Notes: generated by a model from the sequence alone, not told the origin. A stretch of 64,000 nt of DNA from JAVBMU01 sp031551755 (GCA_031551755.1 JAVBNE010000007.1:1-64000), one strand, 5' to 3'; positions 8,762-17,415 are shown, counted from the stretch's first letter. Numbers and translations are program-made.

Positions 8762-9534
8762 GGATCGTCGTGCTGGTCAAGGAAGTCCCCGACACCTACG
8801 GCGAGCGCCGCCTGGACACCGAGACCGGGCTCGCCGACCGTCAGGGCACCGAAGCTGTGCTGGACGAAGTCAGCGAGCGCGCGCTGGAGGTGGCCCTCAC
8901 CTACGCCGACGCGGTGCCCGGCACCCAGATCGTGGCGCTGACGATGGCGCCCGAAACCGCCGCAGCCGCGCTGCGCAAATGCCTGGCCATGGGAGCCACC
9001 ACCGCGGTGCACGTCGCGGATCCCGAGCTGCTCGGCGCGGATCTGACCCTGACCGCCCAGGCTCTCGCCGCGGCGCTGCGCCGGACCCCCTTCGACCTGG
9101 TCCTCGCGGGCAACGCCTCGACCGACGGCGCAGGCGGGGTCCTCCCGGCGATGGTGGCCGAGCACCTCGGCGTCCCCCAGCTCACCAATCTGCGCAGCCT
9201 GCACATCGAGGAGGGCGCGGTCAGCGGCACCCGCACGGGCGATGGCGGCGAGGCCGAGGTCAGTTCACCGCTGCCCGCGGTCGTCTCCGTGACCGAGGCG
9301 CTGCCCGAGGCACGGTTCCCGAACTTCAAGGGGATTCTGGCCGCCAAGAAGAAGCCGCTGGAGACGATGGCCCTCGCGGACCTGGATGTCGACCCACTCG
9401 ACCCGCGCGCGGCCCGGTCGATCATGATCGCCGTCCAGCAGCGGCCCCCACGGCAGGCGGGCATCAAGATCGACGACGGTTCGGATGCCGCGGATCAGCT
9501 GGCCGAGTTCCTCGTCTCGAACCGGCTCGCGTGA
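8758..9534 (+). CDS. etfB: Electron transfer flavoprotein, beta subunit
   Basis: A 258-residue ETF beta subunit, the AMP-binding partner of EtfA. It begins MRIVVLVKEVPDTYGERRLD and retains the conserved DGAGGVLPAMVAEHLG-type nucleotide-loop region and the C-terminal FPNFKGILAAKKKPLE segment. The heterodimer accepts electrons from acyl-CoA dehydrogenases and related flavoenzymes. The ATG at 8758 overlaps the EthD-like stop by 4 bases; an upstream extension of the open frame to 8557 is only a shadow of the EthD-like gene. No acyl-CoA dehydrogenase is encoded nearby. Confidence 0.9.
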   Translation: MRIVVLVKEVPDTYGERRLDTETGLADRQGTEAVLDEVSERALEVALTYADAVPGTQIVALTMAPETAAAALRKCLAMGATTAVHVADPELLGADLTLTAQALAAALRRTPFDLVLAGNASTDGAGGVLPAMVAEHLGVPQLTNLRSLHIEEGAVSGTRTGDGGEAEVSSPLPAVVSVTEALPEARFPNFKGILAAKKKPLETMALADLDVDPLDPRAARSIMIAVQQRPPRQAGIKIDDGSDAADQLAEFLVSNRLA

Positions 9535-9544
9535 GGAGAGCACG

Positions 9545-10534
9545 ATGACCGACTACCCCACAGACGCCGTCCTGGTCTTCATCGAGACCCTACCCTCCGG
9601 CGACGCCGCACCGAGCGCGGCCGAACTCCTCGGCGCCGCGGCCGCCATCGGCACGCCCATCGCCTTGGTGGTCACCGCGCCCGGCCTGAGCGCCACCGCC
9701 GCCGATGCCGCCGCGCACGCTGGGGCGACGACCGTGCTGGTCGCCGAGCTTGAGGACCACGGCACGGTGCTGACCGTTCCGGCCGTCGACGCGCTGGTCG
9801 CGGCGGCCGAACGAGTCCGGCCCGATGCGGTGCTGCTTGCGCATTCCGTCGACGGCCGCGACATCGCCGGGCGGCTTGCGGCCCGTTGTGGCTTCGGCCT
9901 CGCGGTAGATGCGGTGGCCGTCGGGCGCGACGGCGAGGGCGTGATCGCGCACCATTCGGTGTTGGGTGGCGGTTATGACGTTGTCTCCGCGGTGACCTTC
10001 GGTACCCCGGTCATCACGGTCCGTCAGGGTGCGGTGGATACCCGCGCCACGGCCCAGCCGCTCGCTGTCGACAAGCTCGATGTCTCACGGTCGGGCGCAC
10101 CGGGAGCCACTATCACGTCGGCCCAGGAAGCCACTGTCACCGGGCTGGACCGGCCCCGGCTGCGGGAGGCCGCGAAGGTGGTCTCCGGCGGACGCGGTAT
10201 GGGGTCCGCCGAGAGCTTCGCCCTCGCGGAACAGCTCGCCGACGCCCTGGGCGCCGCCGTCGGTGCGTCGCGGGCCGCCGTCGACGCCGGGTACGTGCCC
10301 CAGACCTACCAGGTCGGGCAGACGGGCGTCACCGTCTCCCCGGAGCTGTACATCGCGCTCGGCATCTCCGGCGCCGTCCAGCACAAGGCCGGCATGCAGA
10401 CCTCCAAGACGATCGTGGCGATCAACAAGGACGCCGAGGCGCCGATCTTCGACATCACCGACTTCGGCGTCGTCGCGGATCTGCACGCTTTCGTGCCTCG
10501 CCTCATCGAGGCGCTGGCCGACCGGAAGAAGTAG
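9545..10534 (+). CDS. etfA: Electron transfer flavoprotein, alpha subunit
   Basis: A 329-residue ETF alpha subunit carrying the FAD. The C-terminal FAD domain is unmistakable: VSGGRGMGS, then QVGQTGVTVSPELYIALG, SGAVQHKAGM and VAINKDAEAPIF followed by D-x-x-D/FGVVAD. I use the ATG at 9545, preceded by AGGAG, instead of the upstream ATG at 9485 that lies inside etfB. The gene follows etfB by 10 bases and its stop is directly followed by the GTG of the cytochrome b-like gene, so electron output may be organised in this operon. Confidence 0.92.
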   Translation: MTDYPTDAVLVFIETLPSGDAAPSAAELLGAAAAIGTPIALVVTAPGLSATAADAAAHAGATTVLVAELEDHGTVLTVPAVDALVAAAERVRPDAVLLAHSVDGRDIAGRLAARCGFGLAVDAVAVGRDGEGVIAHHSVLGGGYDVVSAVTFGTPVITVRQGAVDTRATAQPLAVDKLDVSRSGAPGATITSAQEATVTGLDRPRLREAAKVVSGGRGMGSAESFALAEQLADALGAAVGASRAAVDAGYVPQTYQVGQTGVTVSPELYIALGISGAVQHKAGMQTSKTIVAINKDAEAPIFDITDFGVVADLHAFVPRLIEALADRKK

Positions 10535-10536
10535 CC

Positions 10537-12051
10537 GTGCCCAGGACAATGCCGCGAACCCGCCGAGGGCTCCCCCGGACGCCTGGCGGGGAGCCCTGGC
10601 CGCCCACTGGGGCTGTGGCGGATGAGGTGGTCGACGCCACCATCGGGGCGGTCGCGCGAGTGACCGCGGCGCCCAGTTCGGCCCCCGATGAGGGTCGAGC
10701 GGCCGAGCCGAACTCGGTCGGCTCGGCGGCAGCGTCGGCACCGGTCGCTATGCGCCGTGGGCTCCCCCGCATCAGCGGCGGCGAGCCTTGGCCGCCAGCC
10801 GAGCTGGTTCAGCCCCGGCGCGAAACAACGCCACCGCCTGCATCCACGACCGCACCCGAGCCTGCCGCTTTGGCCCCGGCCCCAGTGACCGGCCTGGAGA
10901 CCACGACCGGCCCGCCCGTCGAACCGGCACGCGTCGTTCCGATGGCGACGACCACCGCACGCCGGGGCCTACCACGAACGCCTGGTGGCGAGCCATGGCC
11001 ACCGGCCACCTTCCGACCAGCCGCCGAGGTACCCGCCGTGCAGATGCCCCCACGGGCTGAGCCGACAACGGCAGCCGGATCGCAAACGACGGACACCCTC
11101 TCCCGGCGAGCTGCCTCGTCGCCGTCTCCCACTCCGCCAACTCAGGCGCCGCGCGTCGCCAACCCACGTCGCAGGCGGTGGTGGAAGGTCGCCGCCTGGG
11201 CCCTGGCCGGTGCGCTCAGCGTGGCCGTCGCGGTCCTGGTCGCCCGCTGGCTCGTCACTCTCGATGGTGTCCGCCAGTTCATGGTCGACTACCCAGGCGA
11301 GTACCCCCTTCCCGAGGGGACGGCCCCCGGGTTCCCGGCTTGGGTGCGGTGGCAGCACTTCTTCAACCTGTTCCTGATGGCGTTGATCATCCGGACCGGC
11401 CTCCAGGTCCGCACGGAACAGAAGCCCGCGGCGTACTGGAGTCCGCGCGCCAAGGCCGACCGCAAGGTGAGCTTGACGGTCTGGCTGCATCAGTCGCTCG
11501 ATGCCCTGTGGGTGATCAACGGCGCCGTCTTCATCGTGCTGCTGATCGTCTCCGGGCACTGGGCGCGCATCGTGCCGTCCAGCATCGAGGTCTTCCCGAA
11601 CGCACTGTCCGCCGCCCTGCAATACCTGTCGTTGGATTGGCCGACGGAACACGGCTGGGCCAACTACAACAGCCTTCAGCAGCTCGCCTACTTTGTGACA
11701 GTATTTGTCGCGGCGCCCCTGTCCGCGGCGACCGGATTGCGAATGTCCCTGCTGTGGCCGGCGAGCAACGCACGCCTCAACCGCCTCTACCCGACCGAGG
11801 TAGCGCGGGCCATCCACTTCCCGGTGATGCTCTACTTCGTGAGCTTCATCGTCATGCACGTCGCCATGGTCTTCGCCACCGGTGCCTTGCGGAACCTCAA
11901 CCACATGTTCGCCGGAACCGATGCCATCAACTGGGTGGGCTTCGCGTGGTTCATCGGAGCTGCCGCCGTGATCGCTGCCGCCTGGACGCTCGCCCGACCA
12001 CTGATCGTGGCACCTGTCGCGAACGTCTTCGGCCGAGTGTCAAACCGGTGA
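10537..12051 (+). CDS. Membrane cytochrome b/b561-like protein with three Pro-rich N-terminal repeats
   Basis: A 504-residue protein in two parts. Residues 1 to about 210 are soluble and Pro/Ala/Thr-rich and contain three near-identical 15-residue repeats of the form RRGLPRxxGGEPWPP at about 9-23, 73-87 and 142-156. From about residue 212 come roughly six hydrophobic segments resembling cytochrome b561 / cytochrome b-b6 domains, with candidate haem-ligand histidines in WQHFFN, LHQSLDALW and AIHFPVMLYFVSFIVMH. The GTG start lies two bases after the etfA stop; an ATG at 10549 is an alternative. Context suggests transfer of electrons between ETF and the membrane. This is inference, and no quinone-site motif is recognised. 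Confidence 0.72.
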   Translation: MPRTMPRTRRGLPRTPGGEPWPPTGAVADEVVDATIGAVARVTAAPSSAPDEGRAAEPNSVGSAAASAPVAMRRGLPRISGGEPWPPAELVQPRRETTPPPASTTAPEPAALAPAPVTGLETTTGPPVEPARVVPMATTTARRGLPRTPGGEPWPPATFRPAAEVPAVQMPPRAEPTTAAGSQTTDTLSRRAASSPSPTPPTQAPRVANPRRRRWWKVAAWALAGALSVAVAVLVARWLVTLDGVRQFMVDYPGEYPLPEGTAPGFPAWVRWQHFFNLFLMALIIRTGLQVRTEQKPAAYWSPRAKADRKVSLTVWLHQSLDALWVINGAVFIVLLIVSGHWARIVPSSIEVFPNALSAALQYLSLDWPTEHGWANYNSLQQLAYFVTVFVAAPLSAATGLRMSLLWPASNARLNRLYPTEVARAIHFPVMLYFVSFIVMHVAMVFATGALRNLNHMFAGTDAINWVGFAWFIGAAAVIAAAWTLARPLIVAPVANVFGRVSNR

Positions 12052-12156
12052 GGGTAAGGGAACGGCTGACCAGGGCTTTCGGTGTACCAGCGGAGGCGCA
12101 CTTCTCGGCGCAGAGTCCGCAAAGTGCGAGGGTGTGTCGGTACCCGAAACCAGAGT

Positions 12157-13019
12157 ATGGCCATGACAAAAACCAAGAAGCTCCTAGTGACTGACCTGGA
12201 TAACACGCTTTGGGACTGGTTTTACTTCTGGCTACCTCATTCTCTACGCTTCTCGAAGAGCTCGTACGAGCCAGTGGAGTGCCGCGCGGCAAACTCGAGG
12301 GTGAGATTCGCGAAGTCCATCAGAGATACGGAACCACGGAATACTCAAATCTGGTTAATGAGATTCCTTCACTCATTCAACTCGCCTCTCCCGAGCACCC
12401 GCATGTAGTATTTAGCAGGGCTATCGAGGCATTCAGAGCAACACGCAGAAACTCAATACGTCTCTATTCGGATGTATTCGAGACACTGAGCGCGATAAGG
12501 ACTCGTGGTGTCCGGGTAGTCGCCTACACCGAATCGCCTGCCTACTGGACAGAGTGGCGGATCAGAAAAACCCGTCTCGATGGATTGATTGACGTACTGT
12601 ATTCGAGTGAAGATCATGATTTCCCTGAGGGAACAACTGTCGCGAGTATCCGCACTCAACCTTTGGATACATATGGCTTAACCAACACGATCCACAAGAC
12701 CCTTCCTCGCGGCCTGCGTAAACCAAACACCGAGGTGCTCCGAAAGATACTTAGCGTAGAGAACGCAAGCTCGGAGGATGCCGTGTATATCGGCGACAGT
12801 CTTATGAAAGACATAGCTATGGCGCAGGATGCCGGAGTACTCGACATTCACGCGGCGTACGGGGTGGCTCATGAGCGTTCCGAGTACGAGCTGCTCCGTC
12901 GAGTAACCCACTGGACCGATGCCGAGGTTGAGCGCGAAAAGTCAATCCACCGCAACGTTATCGCCACATTTAGCCTCTCAACTTCATTCGGCGAGGTAGG
13001 TCGTTTCTTCGAGTTGTGA
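12157..13019 (+). pseudogene. Frameshifted HAD-superfamily hydrolase
   Basis: Two overlapping reading frames together make one HAD hydrolase of about 285 residues. The frame opening at ATG 12157 gives motif I, LLVTDLDNTLWDW, with the nucleophile Asp. It then runs into a non-homologous tail that stops at 12408. The rest of the protein (LLEELVRASGVPRGKLEGEI onward, through the DAVYIGDSLMKDIAMAQDAG motif IV region) continues in the -1 frame to 13019. The shift lies at about 12235-12240 and equals one missing base. No slippery heptamer is visible in the right phase, so a real inactivating deletion or a sequencing error are the main options. Base composition is less GC-rich than in the neighbours, suggesting acquired DNA. 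Confidence 0.75.
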
Positions 13020-13031
13020 CATCATGACGGC

Positions 13032-13667
13032 ATGGCCCATCCCACAGAGCAAGAACAGCTAACGACCGATCAACGCGTAGGGTACTACCTCGATCTCTGG
13101 AAGAAGTCGGTTGACGTCCAGCAGCACTTCAACGACATTGAGTTCAGGATTCGAGGCCTGGCACTAACTGTCGCGACTTTCGCGCTCGGCGCTGGCGCAG
13201 TGGCCGCAAAGGATGCTGCAGCGATAGGGCCGGTGAGTCTCGGCGCCGCTATTTCCGTCCTGGGTCTATTTCTTTGGCAGGCATTCTACTTTGTTGATCG
13301 ATACTGGTATCACCCATTACTGAAGGCCGCAGTAGCACATGGCACGAAGTTTGAGCAGGAGCTCTCGTCTGAACTGGAGAGCGCAGGGATGACCGATGCG
13401 ATAACCAAAGCAAGCCCAGTCAAGCCTCAAGGTTTCTTCACATTTTTCGTACCGCGAACCAAGCGACGATTACGCAAACCCCTTCACTCCGACGACAAAA
13501 TAGCGGTCTTCTACAGAATTGGCACCTTTGTCTTTATTATAGCTGCAATCGGGCTTGAGCTGGGTACATTGCTGACCGAACCTAGGGCGGGTTCCGATCC
13601 CATTCGAGTCCAGATCCTCAACGATCTGCCATCAGTAGCACCGACGGATCCGACCGGAGGCGGTTAA
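13032..13667 (+). CDS. Unrecognised membrane protein, two N-terminal TM helices and one later TM helix
   Basis: I do not recognise this 211-residue protein. A soluble N terminus (about 1-38, including YYLDLWKKSVDVQQHFNDIE) precedes a hydrophobic pair at about 40-60 and 66-92. A charged cytoplasmic-type section (about 95-155) follows, then a third hydrophobic segment near 160-182 and a short polar tail. The N-terminal helix followed by a TM pair is reminiscent of SLATT-type or other small 2TM effectors of defence systems, but no diagnostic motif is seen. The gene begins 12 bases after the frameshifted HAD gene on the same strand, and shares its lower GC content. The pair may have arrived together. 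Confidence 0.6.
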   Translation: MAHPTEQEQLTTDQRVGYYLDLWKKSVDVQQHFNDIEFRIRGLALTVATFALGAGAVAAKDAAAIGPVSLGAAISVLGLFLWQAFYFVDRYWYHPLLKAAVAHGTKFEQELSSELESAGMTDAITKASPVKPQGFFTFFVPRTKRRLRKPLHSDDKIAVFYRIGTFVFIIAAIGLELGTLLTEPRAGSDPIRVQILNDLPSVAPTDPTGGG

Positions 13668-13838
13668 GCGAGGTTGCTGAGCTCAACGCCCCAGGCCCGT
13701 CCACCCCCTGTTGCTGCTCCAGCCAAGAAGCTGAGCAGCCCTTGATCAACGAAACACCATCGTGCATCTGCCTGGCAGGGACCAGCCCCACCCCGAGCCG
13801 ACCTACCAGCAGCGAGGAAAATCTCCGCGACCTGCTAC

Positions 13839-14234
13839 TCAAGAGTTTGGACCGCCTTTCCAGTGACCTTCGCAATGGGGTCGGAGTCCGGCCAACACGG
13901 TCGGCCCGAGCTTCTCCGCAGTTGCGGCTACCAGCAGGTCGGGGATCGAGGCTGCCCGGTGCTCGCCACGTTCTGCCAACAGAACCTGAACCTCGACTGC
14001 TCTCGATTCGATCCCCGGAGTCGGGTGTTCCAGCGGCATCAACGAGATCGGTGGGATGGCATCAGCCTCGCGGGCCATCCGAGCGGATATGGCGGAGAAC
14101 CCGACTTCCAGCCGTGTGACCGTACAGATCCTGAGGAGTCCGCGTTCAAGCCGCGACTGCCACAGGTCCCTGTGCACCGCGAAAGGCAGTCGCACCAGGG
14201 CGGACTTGTCGACCAGCCAGGCTGTCACCGCCAC
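13839..14234 (-). CDS. VapC-like PIN-domain toxin with a frameshifted C terminus
   Basis: A 131-residue PIN-domain protein, the ribonuclease toxin type of type II toxin-antitoxin systems. The first acidic motif is in WLVDKSALVRL, and SIPDLLVAATAEKLG carries the next. The end is abnormal: after GPTVLA the frame reads GLRPHCEG and stops at 13839. The +1-shifted frame encodes DSDPIAKVTGKAVQ and stops at 13835, which is the expected VapC ending (DxDF..IA.VTG). The final conserved acidic region is therefore out of frame, and about two residues also seem missing, so the toxin is probably inactive. Its start overlaps the antitoxin gene by 10 bases. Confidence 0.7.
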   Translation of the reverse strand: MAVTAWLVDKSALVRLPFAVHRDLWQSRLERGLLRICTVTRLEVGFSAISARMAREADAIPPISLMPLEHPTPGIESRAVEVQVLLAERGEHRAASIPDLLVAATAEKLGPTVLAGLRPHCEGHWKGGPNS

Positions 14235-14449
14235 GCCGACCGCATGACCTCAGGATCGGCCAGATCGGCGAAAGATTGGGCGAAGCACTCCCAATCGCGG
14301 GCGGTCATCGGCAGGGGCGAATCGCCGACAACATCCGCTTCCAAGTGCCGCCGCAGTACCTCCGCCCGCGAGAGTCCAAGGCTCTGCGCTTCGGCATCGA
14401 AGCGGGCCACCGCCGCCGCCGAGAGGCCTCGAATCAGAGCGTCTGGCAT
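14225..14449 (-). CDS. VapB-like ribbon-helix-helix antitoxin
   Basis: A 74-residue small protein starting MPDALIRGLSAAAVARFDAEA and containing LGLSRAEVLRRHLEADV, which fits a ribbon-helix-helix DNA-binding domain; the C-terminal half would neutralise the partner toxin. It is followed by the PIN-domain gene with a 10-base overlap, the usual antitoxin-first order. The frame is intact although the toxin end is not. Autoregulation of the pair through the RHH domain is expected from the family; I could not pick out an operator. Confidence 0.68.
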   Translation of the reverse strand: MPDALIRGLSAAAVARFDAEAQSLGLSRAEVLRRHLEADVVGDSPLPMTARDWECFAQSFADLADPEVMRSAWR

Positions 14450-14553
14450 CGCAACTCCTCTCCAAGGGATACCACGATCTCAGCACCCGCCCGAAGCTGA
14501 TACAGAAGAGGCTCCCACCCGCGTTTCCGCTGGTGAGAGCCTCCCTTAGGATG

Positions 14554-14627
<74 letters not shown>

Positions 14628-14644
14628 TTGCCCCCTACGGGGAC

Positions 14645-15910
14645 TCACTGACCCTTGCGGGCCGACGCAAATACTACCCCACCAGCCACGAACCGCCGGA
14701 CACGACTCCAGAATGGCTCCGGCGGTGGCACCCGCAGCCCTTGCGCTTCGGCCCTGGTCACCCGCGCTTCCAGGATGGCGAACGAGGCCAGGTTCAGCAC
14801 CGCACCCACGACTGCGGGCCATTCGAGGATCCGGAAGACGAGGATCTGGGTGACGAGCAGGTTGAGCAGGGCGGCCCGGCGCAGGATCTTGACTCCGCGC
14901 AGTGCGGTAATCGCCCGGTGCGGTGTCACGGCGGCGAGCTTTCGCCCGCGCAGGGAGATCAGCAGGCAGATCGCGCCGGCCGCCATCGTCGCCCCGCTCA
15001 TCCACGCGGGGACCGTCCCACCGCGCCACCCGTTGATCAACGACCAGGCTCCGACCACCACCGCGGCACCCGAGCAGACGATGAGAAGCCAACCCACCGA
15101 GGTCGCTACCCGTGGCTGCGCTGCGGAGCGCCGCAGCAACCGTTCGATTCGGCTGCTGATCGCCGCGATCAGGTCGACGACCTTGCCCGAACTCGCCGGC
15201 ACCGCATCCACGAGGGCCTGCACCTGAGCCGACCCCTGGGCACCACGGCCCCTGCTGACGAGTTCCTGCGCGTCGGCGCGGGCATTGGCCGAGAACCCGC
15301 CGGCGAGCCCCGCGACGGCTCGGTCGGTGGCCGCCGCGAGAAACTCCGCCGGGTGGTGCGCACGTCGACCGTGCATGACTTCTCCGAGCAGCACGATCGC
15401 CACGACGACGCCGTAGATGAGCGCCGCCGTCGGCTGGTAGAAGTAGTCGTGATCGGTGGTCACGAACTTGCCGATCTCGTCGATAAACAGCCCGAAGCCC
15501 ACTCCCCCCACCAATGCCGCCGCGGGCCGCACCGCCGGACCCATGTACGACAGCAGGAGCAGCACCGCGAGCGCCATCCCGAGCCCACCCCACAGCACGT
15601 GCGCGATATGCAGTCCCCCGCCACCGACCTGCGGGTATCCGGCGGCAGCCAGCCAGGCCCGGGTGACGAGCACCGTGACGACGGCGGTGCCGACGAAGCC
15701 GGTCAGGTTCCGCGTCGCGGAGGGGTCGCGCGGCAGCCCGGTCGACACGAGCCAACCGCGCGGCGTGTGCCGACGCGGGATCCGTCGCGTGTAACTCCCG
15801 TCCTGCGTCGGTGTCCCGGAATTCGGCGCGTCGTTTCGCTGCCTCGGAATCCGCCGCTCCCGCTGGTCGTCCGGCTCAGCACCGGCCCCTGCGTCGTGTG
15901 CGCCTGTCAC
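14645..15910 (-). CDS. Conserved multi-pass membrane protein of unknown function downstream of der
   Basis: A 421-residue membrane protein that I cannot assign to a named family. After a polar, Arg-rich N terminus of about 65 residues there are about four hydrophobic segments (around FVGTAVVTVLVTRAWLAAAG, HVLWGGLGMALAVLLLLSYMG, the AAALVGGVGFGLFIDEIGKF region and ALIYGVVVAIVLLGEV). A soluble helical middle part follows, then two or three further segments near the C terminus (VGWLLIVCSGAAVVVGAW, WMSGATMAAGAICLLISL). The GTG at 15910 forms a GTGA overlap with the der stop, so I use it and not the longer open frame reaching 16261, which runs antiphase inside der. Coupled expression with der is likely. 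Confidence 0.68.
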   Translation of the reverse strand: MTGAHDAGAGAEPDDQRERRIPRQRNDAPNSGTPTQDGSYTRRIPRRHTPRGWLVSTGLPRDPSATRNLTGFVGTAVVTVLVTRAWLAAAGYPQVGGGGLHIAHVLWGGLGMALAVLLLLSYMGPAVRPAAALVGGVGFGLFIDEIGKFVTTDHDYFYQPTAALIYGVVVAIVLLGEVMHGRRAHHPAEFLAAATDRAVAGLAGGFSANARADAQELVSRGRGAQGSAQVQALVDAVPASSGKVVDLIAAISSRIERLLRRSAAQPRVATSVGWLLIVCSGAAVVVGAWSLINGWRGGTVPAWMSGATMAAGAICLLISLRGRKLAAVTPHRAITALRGVKILRRAALLNLLVTQILVFRILEWPAVVGAVLNLASFAILEARVTRAEAQGLRVPPPEPFWSRVRRFVAGGVVFASARKGQ

Positions 15911-17415
15911 CGCTTGCGCTTCTCCCGGACTCGCACCGAGATTTCGATGGGGCTGCCCTCGAAGCCGAAGGTCTCCCGGAGCCGGCGTTCGATGAACCGC
16001 CGGTAGCCGGCCTCCAGGAAGCCGGTGGCGAAGATGACGAACCTCGGCGGCCGGGTGGAAGGCTGGGTCGCGAAGAGGATGCGCGGCTGTTTGCCGCCCC
16101 GGACCGGGTGCGGGTGGGCGGCGACGAGCTCGCCGAGGAAGGCGTTGAGCCGCCCGGTGGGAATGCGCCGATCCCACGAGTCGAGCGAGGTCTTCAGGGC
16201 CTTGACGAGCCGGTCGGTGTGCCAACCGGTCTTGGCCGACACGTTGACGCGCGGCGCCCATTGGACCTGGCCGAGGTCCTGCTCGATCTCGCGTTCGAGG
16301 AAATGCCGGCGGTCCTCATCGAGCAGGTCCCATTTGTTGTAGGCCAGGACCAGGGCGCGACCGGCGTCGACCACCTGGCTGATGACCCGGGTGTCTTGTT
16401 CGGTGAGCCGGTCGGAGGCGTCGAGCAGCACGACCGCGACCTCGGCCTTCTCGATCGCCGCCTGGGTACGCAGGGAGGCGTAGAAGTCGGCTCCTTTCGT
16501 CTGGTGCACTCGGCGCCGGATGCCGGCGGTGTCGACGAACCACCAGGGTTCGCCACGAAGCTCGATCAGCTCGTCGACCGGGTCGCGCGTGGTCCCGGCT
16601 TCGTCGTGCACGACCACGCGTTGCGCACCGGCCAGCGAGTTCAGCAGGGAGGATTTGCCGACGTTGGGCCGCCCGATGAGCGCTACCCGGCGTGGTCCGT
16701 CTGGACGCAGCTGCCCGTGGGCGGACTCGGTCGGGAGAGCCGCCATGGCCGCGTCGAGGAGGTCCCCCGTGCCACGCCCGTGCAGCGCGGAGACGGGGTA
16801 GGGCTCCCCGAGTCCCAGGCTCCACAGGGTGGCGGCATCGGCCTCTCCGGCCGCGCCGTCGACCTTGTTGGCACATAACACCACCGGCTTGCCCGACGAA
16901 CGCAGCAGCCGGACGACCTTCTCGTCGGTCGCCGTCGGACCGACCGTGGAGTCGACGACGAAGAGCACGGCATCGGCCAGCGAGATGGCGACTTCGGCTT
17001 GTTCGGCGACCCGAGCCTCGATGCCGGCGACGTCGACTTCCCAGCCCCCCGTGTCCACGAGCGTGAACCGCCGCCCGGACCATTCCGCGGGGTAGGCGAC
17101 CCGGTCGCGGGTCACCCCGGGGACGTTCTCGACAACAGCCTCGCGCCGGCCGAGGATCCGGTTGACCAGGGTGGACTTACCGACATTGGGGCGGCCGATC
17201 ACGGCCAGGACGGGCAGCACCTGTTCCGGGGCGAGTAGCTCGACGTCGTCGTCCCCGGCGGAGAGGATCGCAAGGTCCTCGTCACCGAGGTCGTACTCCT
17301 CCAAGCCCACCCGCAAGGCGTGTTCGCGAGCCAGATCTTGTTCGGTGCTCGGATCGTCGGCGGATGCGTCCTCGGTCCGGCGGTCATCGGGCTGGGGGGC
17401 ATCGTTCGAACTCAT
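15907..17415 (-). CDS. der: Ribosome biogenesis GTPase Der (EngA)
   Basis: A 502-residue tandem-GTPase protein that acts in 50S subunit assembly. Both G domains are complete: the first P-loop GRPNVGKSTLVNRIL with DTGGWE and NKVDG, and the second GRPNVGKSSLLNSLAG with DTAGIRRR and NKWDL. The C-terminal KH-like domain ends in a basic IEISVRVREKRKR. An acidic N-terminal extension of about 70 residues (DDPSTEQDLAREHAL and following) is typical of actinobacterial Der. In many actinobacteria der directly follows cmk; here the gentisate cluster and plsC lie between them. Confidence 0.95.
   Translation of the reverse strand: MSSNDAPQPDDRRTEDASADDPSTEQDLAREHALRVGLEEYDLGDEDLAILSAGDDDVELLAPEQVLPVLAVIGRPNVGKSTLVNRILGRREAVVENVPGVTRDRVAYPAEWSGRRFTLVDTGGWEVDVAGIEARVAEQAEVAISLADAVLFVVDSTVGPTATDEKVVRLLRSSGKPVVLCANKVDGAAGEADAATLWSLGLGEPYPVSALHGRGTGDLLDAAMAALPTESAHGQLRPDGPRRVALIGRPNVGKSSLLNSLAGAQRVVVHDEAGTTRDPVDELIELRGEPWWFVDTAGIRRRVHQTKGADFYASLRTQAAIEKAEVAVVLLDASDRLTEQDTRVISQVVDAGRALVLAYNKWDLLDEDRRHFLEREIEQDLGQVQWAPRVNVSAKTGWHTDRLVKALKTSLDSWDRRIPTGRLNAFLGELVAAHPHPVRGGKQPRILFATQPSTRPPRFVIFATGFLEAGYRRFIERRLRETFGFEGSPIEISVRVREKRKR

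Noticed and set aside
10558..11010. Triple repeat considered as a DNA repeat or CRISPR-like array.
   Set aside because: The repetition is at the protein level in one frame, with synonymous differences between copies and unequal spacers of coding sequence.
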